NCBI GenBank assembly: GCA_022710775.1
Contig: JAKLGH010000009.1
Location: 1 to 55,262, forward strand
Direction: 5' to 3'
Source: Patescibacteria group bacterium
Lineage (GTDB): Bacteria > Patescibacteriota > Minisyncoccia > Minisyncoccales > UBA5738
DNA length: 55,262 nt
Within the stretch, counting starts at the first letter, position 1. The number at the start of each line of letters is the position of its first letter. The notes beneath the pieces are model-generated. The model saw nothing but the letters and a program-made list of their open reading frames with translations, had not been told where the DNA came from and did not search any database. Shown here in pieces: positions 1-9,444 of this stretch. Both the position numbers and the translations under genes were made by a program.

Positions 1-1
1 T

Positions 2-73
2 AATTTGGAGCATTGCGCTCTTAACGGACTCACTCCCAATGAGGCGTTGAGAGTGCAAAATGTGTTTGCCTAA
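2..73 (+). CDS. Transposase C-terminal fragment (IS481/IS3-like integrase), cut by window start
   Basis: The first 24 codons run open from the window edge to a TAA at 71-73. The peptide ends LNGLTPNEALRVQNVFA, which resembles the 'L.GLTP.EAL' tail of DDE integrase-type transposases of the IS481/IS3/IS30 kind. Only the last 23 residues are visible, so the family is a guess and the catalytic DDE residues lie outside. A plus-strand transposase start also lies at the other window edge (55173), so the window may be bounded by copies of one element. Confidence 0.45.
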   Translation, partial: NLEHCALNGLTPNEALRVQNVFA

Positions 74-84
74 AACATAAGGAT

Positions 85-113
85 TCCGGGAGCGGCTTAT
101 GGCCGGAATAAAG
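85..113. terminator. Hairpin between transposase end and gene at 97
   Basis: ATTCCGG and CCGGAAT pair around a 15-nt loop and overlap the stop codon of the minus-strand gene ending at 97. There is no clear T-run, so terminator function is only possible. Confidence 0.3.
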
Positions 114-2745
114 AATGATTCTCGGCACGAGACGCAAGCGACCTTTTCTGCATCAATATCCCGACTAAAAGGATTGGCATTACCGCCGCGGCCGTTAACG
201 CCGCAAGGACGGTCTTTGGTCCTTTGCTGCAATCGCCATCGGCGCCATCGGCGCAATCGGGATCGCAAAAACCGTCATTTATTGATTCGCAATATCCGTC
301 CTTGGCGCCGGAAGAACAATCTTTTTCGCAATTTCCGCCATTTTCACCCCTCTCGCAAACCAAATTCCCGCAAAAACTCTCAAGATCGGCTATCGGAACG
401 CTGAATAAGAGCTTTCCGTCCGGATCATAAATATCAACCATTGCCGCTTCGGACCGATAAGGAAGGTTAGCGCGGTAATCTTTAGCCTCATTAAAACAAG
501 TTGTCGTCTCCCCGCTAACCATGCTTAAATCAGCCGCTCCGTCAGAACATTGCCGCCAAGGAAAGTTCAAACCGTAAGTACCCAGAACCTCCCCATTCGA
601 GCCAATCAATCTCGCGAGATAAACCGGACCCGCCGGGAACGGATCCGGTATAGCAAATCCAGTTGATATGGCGTTCAAAAACATCTCCCCGCCGTAAAAA
701 TTAAAATCTAAAACCAACGCTTTGCTCTCACCGTCGTTTTTCAAAAAGCCATTCCGGCCAGCGGAAACTCCTTTTGAACCGCTAATTTCTACGTTAACGG
801 ATGAAAAATTACCGTAACTGTCGGTCGCGACGATCTCAACCAGCGTATTTTCCAGATTTTTTCCGTCTTTAAGCCATTTTGCGGAATAGGATCCGTCTAA
901 GGCGGTTCGGCCGCCTTTTTCTCCGCTGTCGCCAAGATAGACAACGGCAAAAACTCCGCCCTCGCCGTCGATTATTCTCGCCTTCACCTCGCTAATGGCG
1001 CTATTGTCAAAAACAGCCGCTTCAATCTTGAGAAAACCGGCTTCAATCTTAGCCGACGGCGATGCGACAACAGGCGGTTCTAAATCCGAAATGCTCCCGG
1101 ATTTTTCTGTCAGAACGCGAAAGTTTATTTGCGACGACACCTGATTCTCGTTTCCGGCACGATCCCGGCATTTGACGTAATATTTATAAACCCCGTCGAA
1201 AACCGGGACGGATTCTTGCAAATGATGCGTACCTCCAGTCTCGGCAAAAGCCTGGCACATCTCCGAAAATGAATGGTCGATTGCGCATAACTTGCAAAAC
1301 GAATCTTCGTCGGTATCGCAGGAAAGCGTCGCCAACGAACCCGAAACCTGGCCCTTCGGCCTTAAATTATAGATTGCCGGCGGCTCATTTTCTTTGTCAT
1401 CGGCTCCTGTCTTTACAGCCATCGTTTTTTCCCGCTGTTGCCCTAAATCATCATCGGTTTGGTCAATAATCGCGTCTCTTTCCTCTTTTAATCCGATTCC
1501 GATTCTTACGCAATTTAGATCGGTGCAAAGATCGCACACGCCTTCGCTGCAATTGATTGTGTAAGAATCTCCTGTTTTTGTGTTTTCGATTTTTTTGTGG
1601 CTGGCAGCCGTCAGAATATCGGGAACGCAAGAGACGGTTTTGTTTCCCAATTCACCGGCCTCGCTTTCAAAAAATAGACCGCCGCGGCCGCAGCTGCCCT
1701 CTTGGCACCCCCCCCAAACACCGTTATATGACTTTGCGCCGGCGGAAATTTTATCAGCTTCGCAGAACCGGTCGCGGCACGACGAACTTTGTTCATAAGC
1801 CAAAATCGCCCCGGACAACGAACATTCACCGTTAAAACAGTTGACGCATCGGCCGTCAACGCAATTTTTCAAAAAAAACCGTCCTTCTCCTTTCCATTTG
1901 CCAGCCTTCACCGAATTGCAACCCGATCTATCGCAGCTCACGCAAGTACCGTATGCGCAGGTTTCAAGATAAGCAAAGGAGCGGAGTTCTCCGTTTAATT
2001 TTTTTTCGTAACAGCCGCTTTTTGAACAATAAACACAAAGGCCTCCGGCGCAGTTTTTAATGATGTTTTTTTCTTCCGCCAACCCAGAGACTTCCTCTTC
2101 TGGAATATTTTTTTTGTCTATGGCTCCGATTTTAAACCTGATATCGACAAGACCGTAAGCGGCGCGCCGGTCTACGGATAAATTATCGCCGAAAGGTTCA
2201 TAAAGAGTCTGCCAAACCCCTTCCTTAATCTCAATATCGTGGGAGAAAACCGGAAAAAGGTCTTTTTCCGCAAGATACCGGTAATACATCGTTCCTGCGT
2301 CGATCTCGGCAACGACATAGTAATCATTTCCTTGCCTTAAGGATACGGAGGGAATCGGAACGCACGACCACATTTCCTTGCTCGCAACCGGCGCGGCCAC
2401 CAATAAATTAAACGCGCCGTCATAGAGGCTAACCGTTCTATTTCCCGAAAAATAACCGCAAAGATCGGTAACAAGACCGTCTTTTTTGGGAGAAAATTTA
2501 TAACCGGCATAAACCTGGGACAGAGTCCGGCCTCCCAACTTTCCGGTTTCCGCTGCCTGCCAGATGGAAAAACTGGCGTTGGCGGAAAAAAAGCTTCTTT
2601 GGGAAAAGCTAAAACCGCTGTTTTGTCCGGCCGCAGCCAAAGCTTTGGAATGCGAACCGGACAAGCCTAAACTTAAAAGAAAAACTGTTATCCCCGCCAG
2701 GCAGAGAAGAATCCGGCACGAACCTTTGTTGTTTTTTATGAACAT
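97..2745 (-). CDS. Large exported Cys-rich surface protein with Ig-like and jelly-roll domains
   Basis: An 882-aa secreted protein with a signal peptide (hydrophobic stretch around residues 12-36). A jelly-roll-like region follows (about 75-210) that aligns by eye with a segment of the 1842-aa neighbour at 3729 (shared 'GLVTDLCGYF/GSITELCGFF', 'VSLYD', 'YGLVDIRFK/FGLVDIKFN'); it resembles DUF4082-type domains. Next come Cys-rich repeats of the type C.GGLCVYCSKSGC (about 230-410). An Ig-like repeat of the neighbour's type follows (about 455-545, with TLSCDTDED and YYVKCRDRAGN), then a second beta-rich domain. The C-terminus has a Cys cluster (CGNLVCERGENGGNCEKDC), a transmembrane helix and a short basic tail, so the protein is probably membrane-anchored with the bulk outside. 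No LPXTG motif is seen. It is last in a minus-strand run with 2902 and 3729. Function is probably adhesion or surface structure (inference). Confidence 0.85.
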   Translation of the reverse strand: MFIKNNKGSCRILLCLAGITVFLLSLGLSGSHSKALAAAGQNSGFSFSQRSFFSANASFSIWQAAETGKLGGRTLSQVYAGYKFSPKKDGLVTDLCGYFSGNRTVSLYDGAFNLLVAAPVASKEMWSCVPIPSVSLRQGNDYYVVAEIDAGTMYYRYLAEKDLFPVFSHDIEIKEGVWQTLYEPFGDNLSVDRRAAYGLVDIRFKIGAIDKKNIPEEEVSGLAEEKNIIKNCAGGLCVYCSKSGCYEKKLNGELRSFAYLETCAYGTCVSCDRSGCNSVKAGKWKGEGRFFLKNCVDGRCVNCFNGECSLSGAILAYEQSSSCRDRFCEADKISAGAKSYNGVWGGCQEGSCGRGGLFFESEAGELGNKTVSCVPDILTAASHKKIENTKTGDSYTINCSEGVCDLCTDLNCVRIGIGLKEERDAIIDQTDDDLGQQREKTMAVKTGADDKENEPPAIYNLRPKGQVSGSLATLSCDTDEDSFCKLCAIDHSFSEMCQAFAETGGTHHLQESVPVFDGVYKYYVKCRDRAGNENQVSSQINFRVLTEKSGSISDLEPPVVASPSAKIEAGFLKIEAAVFDNSAISEVKARIIDGEGGVFAVVYLGDSGEKGGRTALDGSYSAKWLKDGKNLENTLVEIVATDSYGNFSSVNVEISGSKGVSAGRNGFLKNDGESKALVLDFNFYGGEMFLNAISTGFAIPDPFPAGPVYLARLIGSNGEVLGTYGLNFPWRQCSDGAADLSMVSGETTTCFNEAKDYRANLPYRSEAAMVDIYDPDGKLLFSVPIADLESFCGNLVCERGENGGNCEKDCSSGAKDGYCESINDGFCDPDCADGADGDCSKGPKTVLAALTAAAVMPILLVGILMQKRSLASRAENHSLFRP

Positions 2746-2901
2746 GGTATCGCTAATCCTGGTTATTCTGCCTGTCTTTTCTTTTATTAATCATATGCTC
2801 AATCCTGGTTCTAATCAGCCATACAGTCGGAATTGCATGCTTCGCAATTCTTTCTACGGTATTTTCCAGTAATTATAAATCTCCTGGGCGCTAACGGCTC
2901 T

Positions 2902-3714
2902 CTACATTCCCTGGCCCTCTTGAGAGGCCTGAGCGCCTCCCTTCTTTTTTTGCCATATGAAATAACCGATACCTGCAAGCAGGAGAACCGCCGCTATGAC
3001 GATTAAGTAATTATAGTTTGCGGCGGCGGAACAATCGGGATCAGCGGATTTGGCGCAATCGGGATCGCACGTACCGTCTTTGACCCGATCGCATACTCCG
3101 TCTTTAACTCCGGACCGGCAATCGCTGGGGCAAGTCCCGGCATTCTCGTTTTCCTCGCATACGTTATCGCCGCACAGCTTCGCGAAATCGGAAATGTCGG
3201 CCGATAAAACCATTTTATCGTTGGCATCGTATATATTGATCTGGCTGCCTGTGTCGTAATAAGGCAGTTGAAAGGAAAATTGGCCGGATTCGTTTTCCTT
3301 GCATCCTCCCTCCTCGGACTTTCCGAAGGAATCAGAACATTGGATTTTCGGATTGCTGAATTTGAACGTGTCGAGAATCTCATCGCCAACCGATACAATC
3401 TCGCAACGGAATCCGGTTTCCGGCTCGTATCCGCGATCGGGCGCCTTCGCATTCAGCAAGGAGACTTCGGAAACTGTATAATCGCTATTTTTATAATCAA
3501 CCGACAGCAGATAACTTTTTTCCTGGCCCGATGCCAAGAATTTTCCGCCCGAATCCTCAGTCGGCGATCCAACCTCGAAAGCCGCGAAAACGCTTCCCGT
3601 ACCCGTAATTGCGCCGGCGGCCAGAACAGCCGCCAAAAACAACAGGCTAAAACAGGCCTTAAGCTTTTTGACGCTTTTGTCCGCGGTTTTGTCTTTGATA
3701 ATTTGAATAAGCAT
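2902..3714 (-). CDS. Membrane-anchored exported protein sharing the Cys-cluster C-terminus
   Basis: A 270-aa protein with an N-terminal signal or anchor helix (about residues 20-45), a beta-rich ectodomain, then a Cys-rich segment (LCGDNVCEENENAGTCPSDC and CDPDCAKSADPDC). A C-terminal transmembrane helix and a KKK tail follow. The C-terminal third is clearly related to the end of the 882-aa protein at 97, so the two are paralogues in their anchoring module. The CxxxxCE and CDPDC spacings resemble short Ca-binding or EGF-like Cys modules seen in secreted proteins of candidate phyla. It begins only 14 bp after the stop of the giant gene at 3729 and has no good Shine-Dalgarno sequence, which fits co-transcription. 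Exact function is unknown. Confidence 0.8.
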   Translation of the reverse strand: MLIQIIKDKTADKSVKKLKACFSLLFLAAVLAAGAITGTGSVFAAFEVGSPTEDSGGKFLASGQEKSYLLSVDYKNSDYTVSEVSLLNAKAPDRGYEPETGFRCEIVSVGDEILDTFKFSNPKIQCSDSFGKSEEGGCKENESGQFSFQLPYYDTGSQINIYDANDKMVLSADISDFAKLCGDNVCEENENAGTCPSDCRSGVKDGVCDRVKDGTCDPDCAKSADPDCSAAANYNYLIVIAAVLLLAGIGYFIWQKKKGGAQASQEGQGM

Positions 3715-3728
3715 GTATTTTGTTAAAG

Positions 3729-6700
3729 TTATTTGTAACTGCTTAAAGTGCTTTTAATGCTTTTCAAACAAACGGGGCAAAAAGGCGTACCCTCTTTGGG
3801 AACATTCATTATACAATTATCGGCTGGCCGGTAATATTTGGAACAGGTACACCCCGCCAGACATTTTGTGCCGGAAACTCCGCTCCATTTTTGACATGTT
3901 GAGCTGGTATCGCAGTTCGGTCCCGATATGGTTCTTTGGCACGTCCCTGGATAAGTATATTCGTCGTCAAATCCGAAAAATGCGTGGCCGGTCTCGTGGA
4001 TCGTTACAAAAGCATCAGTAGATTGGTTGACAAAGCAAAGCTTATTACCCAAGCCGGAACAACCTCCGTCTTGAGCCGATTTCATAAATCCTACCACTAA
4101 ATCGGTGCTGCAAGCCGAGGCGTATTGCCTGAATGACGAACCGTAAGAATCAATGTTTTGGCAGGTGCTTGAACCGCAAGTGATACCGCTCTTTTTAATG
4201 TAATGGAAATTGAATTTTTCAGCCTCTTCAGTTGCGGAAAATTTGGCAATATGCTTTTTGATATCGGCAACCAAAGACGTAAAATCGCTTCCGTAGCCGC
4301 AGGGCACGAAAGTTACGTCTACCTTGTCATCAGAGGAACCGTTCTTCGTAATCGTTTGGCATTCGTCATTTTCGTCATCATCGTCGCCTCCGGTTTCCTC
4401 AAGAGTTAACGTGGCTCCATTGTTTTTATTGGTCGTATTGCCGTATTCGTCAACGGCCGCGATATCAATGTAATATTTTCCGGAGCTCCTGCCTGTCGAA
4501 ATCCATTTCCTTCCGTAAACCTTATCTCCCAAACTTCCGTCGCTGTGGCTGCCGTCATCGTACAGCGTAAGGGTCGCGACCGTCGTCCCGTCAGGCTGCT
4601 GGATCTTAGCCTTTACGCTTTTAATACCGTTGCCGTCTGTGGCTTTCGCGGTAATTACGAAGCTATCGCCTATTTCTCCCGATGTCGGATTTACTTTAAT
4701 ATCCGAAACCGAGGGAGGGGTAGTATCGCTGGAACCGGCGTCCACGGTAAATTCGATCGTTGTTGATTTAGTGTTGACATTTCCGGCCTTATCCCTGCAA
4801 CGGACATAATATACGTAGTCTTCATCGTTAAGCGGACCGATTTCGGCCGAATGGGTTTTCTCTCCCGTTATATCAAAAGACTCGCATAAAGACGTATAAG
4901 AAGAATCTGTCGAACAATATTTGCAAGTTGCGTTTTCGTTGGTTTCTACCGAAATAGTCGCCTCATTTTCCTCAATCGTGCCGGTTGGTTTGGCGTTGCT
5001 GATCACAGGGGCAACCGTATCGCCTCCGCCTCCGCCCTTGATAGTAAACTTGATCTTTGTGGAACTGGTGTTTTTATTCCCGGCTTGATCTTTGCAGCGG
5101 ACATAGCGGATGAAATTTCCGTCAGGCAGCGGGCCGATTGTCTTCGTATGCGTTAAACCGCCCGTCTTGCTGAACGCGTGCTTCATGGAAGAATAGCTCA
5201 CTCCGGCATGTTCAAAACGGCAAGTTGCGTTTTCGCTGGTTGTCACCGAAAGCGTCGGTTTGCTGTTGGAAATGGTTCCCGACGGCTGGGGATCGGTAAT
5301 GGTCGGAGGGGTGGTATCGGAGATTTGGGCCTTAATGCCGATCCCGCTGTTGAATTTAATATCTACCAAACCAAACAGCAAGTAAGTATATCTTTTTAGG
5401 CCGGGCCCGAAATCTTTATTATTTGTCTGGCGCACCCCGGCTGTTACTTTTACGTCGTTTACGGTCCTGGGAAGCAAAGCCGGATCGCAGCACTGGTATT
5501 TAAAGTTAACCGAAGCGCGGCTGACATCGGCTATAACATAATACACCTTATCTTTAGTCACAGATACCGGAGAAATAACCGAACAGCTCCAGTTATTCCA
5601 GCTTTTTACCGCAGTCGCGGCCAATCGGTTGAACGATTCGTCATATAAGCTGATGGTCTGCGTCCGGTTGGTAAAAAATCCGCAAAGCTCGGTAATCGAC
5701 CCGTCCTTTTGGGGTACAAATTCATATCCGGCGTGCCAGTTAACCCATGGGAAAGAACCAAAGGTTCCGGCATCGTCATTCTGCCAAACGTAATTTCCCT
5801 CGGAAATCACAATCTCTTCCTGGCTATCGGTATCATCGTCGGAATCGTCATCCGAATCGTTGAAATCGCTGGTGCTGTCGATCTTGAAAACGATCTTGGC
5901 CGACGATGAGTTTTTGTTGCCCGCCGCATCCTTGCACCGGACATAGATCGTATAATTGCCGTCGCCCAAAGCCATAAATTGAGAAGTGTGGTAAGTACCG
6001 CCGGTTTCGTCGAAATCCGACGCCATTGCATCGTAATCGTTGTCCTGGGTATCAAATTTGCAAGTGGCATTCTCTTTTGCCGTATCGACGGAAATCTCAA
6101 TATCATTGGAACTTAGCGTGCCGGATGGCTTTGGATTGGTGATTTCGGGCGGGGTTTTATCGGAACCGCCAAGACTCACCTTAAAAGAAATTTCTTTCGA
6201 TTTGGTATTTTTATTCCCGGAATCGTCTTTACAGCGGACATAAACATTATAATCTCCATCCGCTAAAGGCATAACTTTAGTCGAATGCGTTTTGGCATTA
6301 GTCTTGGAGAACGTCATTCTCATCGAGTCATAATCTCTGTCGAAAAGATCAAGCTTGCAAGTCGCTGTTTCATCGGTTTCGACCGAAACGGTTAAAGGTG
6401 AAGCGGTTACCGTGCCGGTCGGCTTGGCATTGCTGACCACGGGAGGCGTTGAATCGTCATCATCGTTGTCATCGTTGTCGTCGTCAGTAGCATCGTTGTC
6501 GTCGTTGTCATCATCGGTGGCATCGTCGTCGTCAGTGGCTGAATCGTCATCGGTACCGAAATCATCATCAACCCAATCGTCATCAGTATCGTCATCAGTA
6601 TCGTCATCGGTTGAGTCGTCATCAGTTGAGTCGTCGTTATCGTCATCAGTGGCATCATCGTCGGTTGAGTCGTCGTCGGTGTCATCATCAGACCCGCCGG

Positions 6701-9257
6701 TATTGTAAGTAATCGTAAAAACGGCTGATTTAGAGCTGGTCATTCCGGTTTCCAAATCCCAGCAACGGACATAAACCAAGCTGTCTCCGGGATCAAATTG
6801 AACCAAATGAACCGTATGAGTTGTCCCGCCGGTATTGGAAAAATCCCAGGGCATCGAATCGTAATCCTGGTCTTGGTCGGATAAACGGCAAACCGCATCA
6901 TGGTTGGTTGTAATGGTAAAATCGGTTTCATCTACGGTAATATCGCTGGTCGGTTCAACCAGTGTCATAGTGAGCCCGTCTACAGTAGTGTCATCGTCGT
7001 CAGTATCATCGTCGGATCCGCCCGTATCATAAGTAACCGTGAAGACGGCGGATTTTGACATAACAGTATTTGTCTCCTCATCCCAGCAACGGACATAAAC
7101 CAAGCTGTCTCCGGGGTCGAATTCGATTAAATGGACTGTATGGGTAAGCCCGTCGCTCGTGGAAAAATCCCAGGGCATCGAAGCGTAATCCTGGTCTTGG
7201 TCGGATAACCGGCAGGTCGCTTCATGGTTGGTTGAAACAATAAAATCAGTTTCATTGATGGTAATGTCGCTGGTTGGCTCAACAAGGGTGATCGTAAGGC
7301 CGTCAACAACAATAACATCGTCGTCATCATCGTCGTTGTCGTCGTCGTTGTCATCGTCGGTAGCATCGTTGTCATCGTTGTCGTCGCCGGTGCTGTCGTT
7401 GTCATCGTTGTCGTCGTCGGTAGCATCGTTGTCATCGTTGTCGTCGTTGTCGTCGCCGGAATCAGTATCAATAGTAAATTCTATTTTTTCCGATTTGGTA
7501 TTTTTATTCCCGGCATCATCCTTGCAACGGACATAAATGGTATAAGCTCCATCGCTTAGGGATGAAGTAAAAGTATATTGATGGTCTTCGCCTCCGGTCT
7601 GCGTAAAGGTATCGGTCATGTTGTCGTAGCTCTTATCGGCGAAACTGAAACGGCATGTAGCATTCTCGTCGGTATTGGCCGTGATCGTGGGGGTATTGTC
7701 CGATATTGTTCCGGAAGGTTCCAGATTTGAGATTACCGGAGGCGTCGTATCATCATCGTCATCATCATCGTCGTCTCCACTTCCATCGCTATCGTAAACA
7801 AAAACTATCTTTCCCTGGTTTGAATCATCGTTGGCATTTCCGGACAAATCTTTGCACTTTACGTAATAAGTAAACGTACCGTCGTCGTATCCAGTCAAGT
7901 CGATCGTCGCGGTATGGTGGCGGCTGTCCGTCGTGCCCATTACGGTTTCCATATCTTCATAGGCTACGCCGTTGTTCCGGTCGATATGGCAAGTCGCGGC
8001 TTCATCCGTTTCCACGGAAAGCGTCACGCTTTCCCAATCGATGGTTCCGGAAGGTTCCGGATTGGTTATCTCGGGCGCTAGCTTATCCCCAGCAGCATCA
8101 ACAACCGTAAACTTAATAAGCGCCGATGTGGTATTTTTAACGCAATTAACGCCCTTGCACCGGACGTAAAAAGTATGCTCTCCGATCGTCATTTTACCCA
8201 GCTCGTCGGAATGGAATTTCTTTCCCGTGTTGCTAAACGTGTTAGGCATCGAATCAAAAGCCTGGTCAGTGGTGCTGTATTTGCAAATCGCGTTAATATT
8301 AGTCATTGCCGAAATGGTGATTTCGGCATCAGACGACACTTTAAAATCGACTTCAGGCTTAACGTTGGAAATAACCGGAGCGGCGGCATGGGCATCGCAT
8401 GTTCCCGTATCGGCGTTGCAAATTCCCCCGGTACAGCAATCTTGCTTTTGAAAGTAAGAACACACTGATCCGTTCGGAAGTAATTCTTTTAATATATGTT
8501 TCAGTTTCGGCTCGGCGGTATCCGCTTCGCATTTGAAATGGGGATAGGCCGTATTGCCTTCGCAATAAACTCCATCTTCGCCGCAACGCTGCAAATTGGC
8601 TTCGTAATAGCAATATTCCGTATCGTATTTGCAAACCGCGCCGGTTACGCCATTGATAGTCGGACAGCACAAACATTCTGCGCTTACGCAGGAACAATTG
8701 GCATTATCCATTTTGCAATCCGTATCAGCCGTACATTTGCCCGCGGTATCGCTTTCGCAGGTCGAATCAACGCCTATCCGTTCGGTAAAACCGCAATCCG
8801 AAGGCGTGCAAGTCCGGGTTTGTTTGCGGTATCCCTTAGTACAAGAAGTACCGTCGCAACAAGTGCCGTTGGTCCAAGCCGTGCATTTGCAATCATCTCC
8901 GCCCGAGCAAACCCCTTCTTTGCAGGTCTGGCCCGAACCGCAAGATATGGCCGCTGACCATTCCAAACAACCGTCCTTATCCGAGTCAACACATTGGCGG
9001 CGGGCTCCGGTCCCGCTTGTATTCGTACACTGCCATAACCCGCTGGTTGAGCATTCGTTTACGCAGTTAACGCATTTACCGCCCGTGCAGATCTGGCCGG
9101 AGGCACACTCCGAATCTTTGTTGCAGGCGTAAACAGAATGGCCGCTTAACATGCCGGGTCTATCCGGCAGATCGGCTATGAGAAAACCGGAAACCAAAAT
9201 CAAAAATCCGATCGCAAACTTTAAAAACGCCGGACATTTTTCCAGAAATTTTTTCAT
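3729..9257 (-). CDS. Giant multidomain surface protein with C-terminal M64-type metallopeptidase
   Basis: 1842 aa. A signal peptide (about residues 14-45) is followed by Cys-rich EGF-like or whey-acidic-like segments (to about 290). Nine Ig-like repeats of about 85 aa follow, each with paired cysteines (ATC.. and YVRCKD.AGN). Asp-rich linkers of DDDNDD/TDDD type separate several repeats. A jelly-roll segment shared with the 882-aa protein lies in the middle, followed by a tenth, different Ig-like domain. The last ~240 residues resemble peptidase family M64: the motif HETGHAFFGFDDEY starts at about residue 1754, where the two His residues and the downstream Asp/Glu would bind zinc and catalyse, and many cysteines surround it. 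The Ig repeats probably hold the protease away from the cell and the acidic linkers may bind calcium (inference). It is first in a three-gene run. This could be an adhesin-protease acting on a host or neighbouring cell. Confidence 0.88.
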   Translation of the reverse strand: MKKFLEKCPAFLKFAIGFLILVSGFLIADLPDRPGMLSGHSVYACNKDSECASGQICTGGKCVNCVNECSTSGLWQCTNTSGTGARRQCVDSDKDGCLEWSAAISCGSGQTCKEGVCSGGDDCKCTAWTNGTCCDGTSCTKGYRKQTRTCTPSDCGFTERIGVDSTCESDTAGKCTADTDCKMDNANCSCVSAECLCCPTINGVTGAVCKYDTEYCYYEANLQRCGEDGVYCEGNTAYPHFKCEADTAEPKLKHILKELLPNGSVCSYFQKQDCCTGGICNADTGTCDAHAAAPVISNVKPEVDFKVSSDAEITISAMTNINAICKYSTTDQAFDSMPNTFSNTGKKFHSDELGKMTIGEHTFYVRCKGVNCVKNTTSALIKFTVVDAAGDKLAPEITNPEPSGTIDWESVTLSVETDEAATCHIDRNNGVAYEDMETVMGTTDSRHHTATIDLTGYDDGTFTYYVKCKDLSGNANDDSNQGKIVFVYDSDGSGDDDDDDDDDTTPPVISNLEPSGTISDNTPTITANTDENATCRFSFADKSYDNMTDTFTQTGGEDHQYTFTSSLSDGAYTIYVRCKDDAGNKNTKSEKIEFTIDTDSGDDNDDNDDNDATDDDNDDNDSTGDDNDDNDATDDDNDDDNDDDDDDVIVVDGLTITLVEPTSDITINETDFIVSTNHEATCRLSDQDQDYASMPWDFSTSDGLTHTVHLIEFDPGDSLVYVRCWDEETNTVMSKSAVFTVTYDTGGSDDDTDDDDTTVDGLTMTLVEPTSDITVDETDFTITTNHDAVCRLSDQDQDYDSMPWDFSNTGGTTHTVHLVQFDPGDSLVYVRCWDLETGMTSSKSAVFTITYNTGGSDDDTDDDSTDDDATDDDNDDSTDDDSTDDDTDDDTDDDWVDDDFGTDDDSATDDDDATDDDNDDNDATDDDNDDNDDDDSTPPVVSNAKPTGTVTASPLTVSVETDETATCKLDLFDRDYDSMRMTFSKTNAKTHSTKVMPLADGDYNVYVRCKDDSGNKNTKSKEISFKVSLGGSDKTPPEITNPKPSGTLSSNDIEISVDTAKENATCKFDTQDNDYDAMASDFDETGGTYHTSQFMALGDGNYTIYVRCKDAAGNKNSSSAKIVFKIDSTSDFNDSDDDSDDDTDSQEEIVISEGNYVWQNDDAGTFGSFPWVNWHAGYEFVPQKDGSITELCGFFTNRTQTISLYDESFNRLAATAVKSWNNWSCSVISPVSVTKDKVYYVIADVSRASVNFKYQCCDPALLPRTVNDVKVTAGVRQTNNKDFGPGLKRYTYLLFGLVDIKFNSGIGIKAQISDTTPPTITDPQPSGTISNSKPTLSVTTSENATCRFEHAGVSYSSMKHAFSKTGGLTHTKTIGPLPDGNFIRYVRCKDQAGNKNTSSTKIKFTIKGGGGGDTVAPVISNAKPTGTIEENEATISVETNENATCKYCSTDSSYTSLCESFDITGEKTHSAEIGPLNDEDYVYYVRCRDKAGNVNTKSTTIEFTVDAGSSDTTPPSVSDIKVNPTSGEIGDSFVITAKATDGNGIKSVKAKIQQPDGTTVATLTLYDDGSHSDGSLGDKVYGRKWISTGRSSGKYYIDIAAVDEYGNTTNKNNGATLTLEETGGDDDDENDECQTITKNGSSDDKVDVTFVPCGYGSDFTSLVADIKKHIAKFSATEEAEKFNFHYIKKSGITCGSSTCQNIDSYGSSFRQYASACSTDLVVGFMKSAQDGGCSGLGNKLCFVNQSTDAFVTIHETGHAFFGFDDEYTYPGTCQRTISGPNCDTSSTCQKWSGVSGTKCLAGCTCSKYYRPADNCIMNVPKEGTPFCPVCLKSIKSTLSSYK
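6448..6700. repeat. Asp-rich trinucleotide repeat tract (linker 2)
   Basis: Runs of tcatcg/tcgtcg/ttgtcg triplets encode Asp, Asn, Thr and Ser on the minus strand. They form the long acidic linker between two Ig-like repeats of the 1842-aa protein. Triplet repeats of this kind change length easily by slippage while keeping frame. Plus-strand translation gives a Ser/Val-rich frame that is only a shadow. Confidence 0.8.
7310..7460. repeat. Asp-rich trinucleotide repeat tract (linker 1)
   Basis: A second tcgtcg/ttgtca triplet tract within the giant surface gene. It encodes DDNDDNDATDDDN-type residues between Ig-like repeats. A shorter tract encoding DDDDDDDDD lies at about 7750-7785. Confidence 0.8.
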
Positions 9258-9317
9258 AAACTTTATTTTAGAAAATTTTCACTTAAATATTAAATAAAAA
9301 AGTATGACCTTCTGAAT

Positions 9318-9346
9318 ATTTTCCCAAGAGTATCGGCTTCTGTCAA
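9318..9346 (-). promoter_or_regulatory. Probable promoter of the surface-protein run
   Basis: Reading the minus strand, TTGACA (9341-9346) is followed 17 nt later by GAAAAT (9318-9323). The start codon of the 1842-aa gene is at 9257. The -10 is imperfect; an AT-rich stretch nearer the gene could also serve. Confidence 0.45.
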
Positions 9347-9379
9347 TGTGAATAACTTACCGATCTCATGGCGTCGGGT

Positions 9380-9413
9380 AAAAGAAAAGGCGGCTATTTC
9401 CGCCTTTTCTTTT
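9380..9413. terminator. Bidirectional terminator hairpin
   Basis: A 14-bp stem (AAAAGAAAAGGCGG with CCGCCTTTTCTTTT) and 6-nt loop, flanked by T-rich sequence on either strand. It lies just after the stop of the gene at 9445 and before the surface-gene promoter. Confidence 0.8.
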
Positions 9414-9444
9414 TTTTGATTCCTTTACGAATATTTTGAATTTT

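Noticed and set aside
6355-6708. Plus-strand Ser/Val-rich frame
   Set aside because: It is the antisense of the Asp-rich triplet repeats in the surface protein; no promoter or ribosome site.
7310-7460. Regular repeats that might be a CRISPR array
   Set aside because: The repeats are short triplets with no distinct spacers, lie inside a coding frame, and no cas genes are present.
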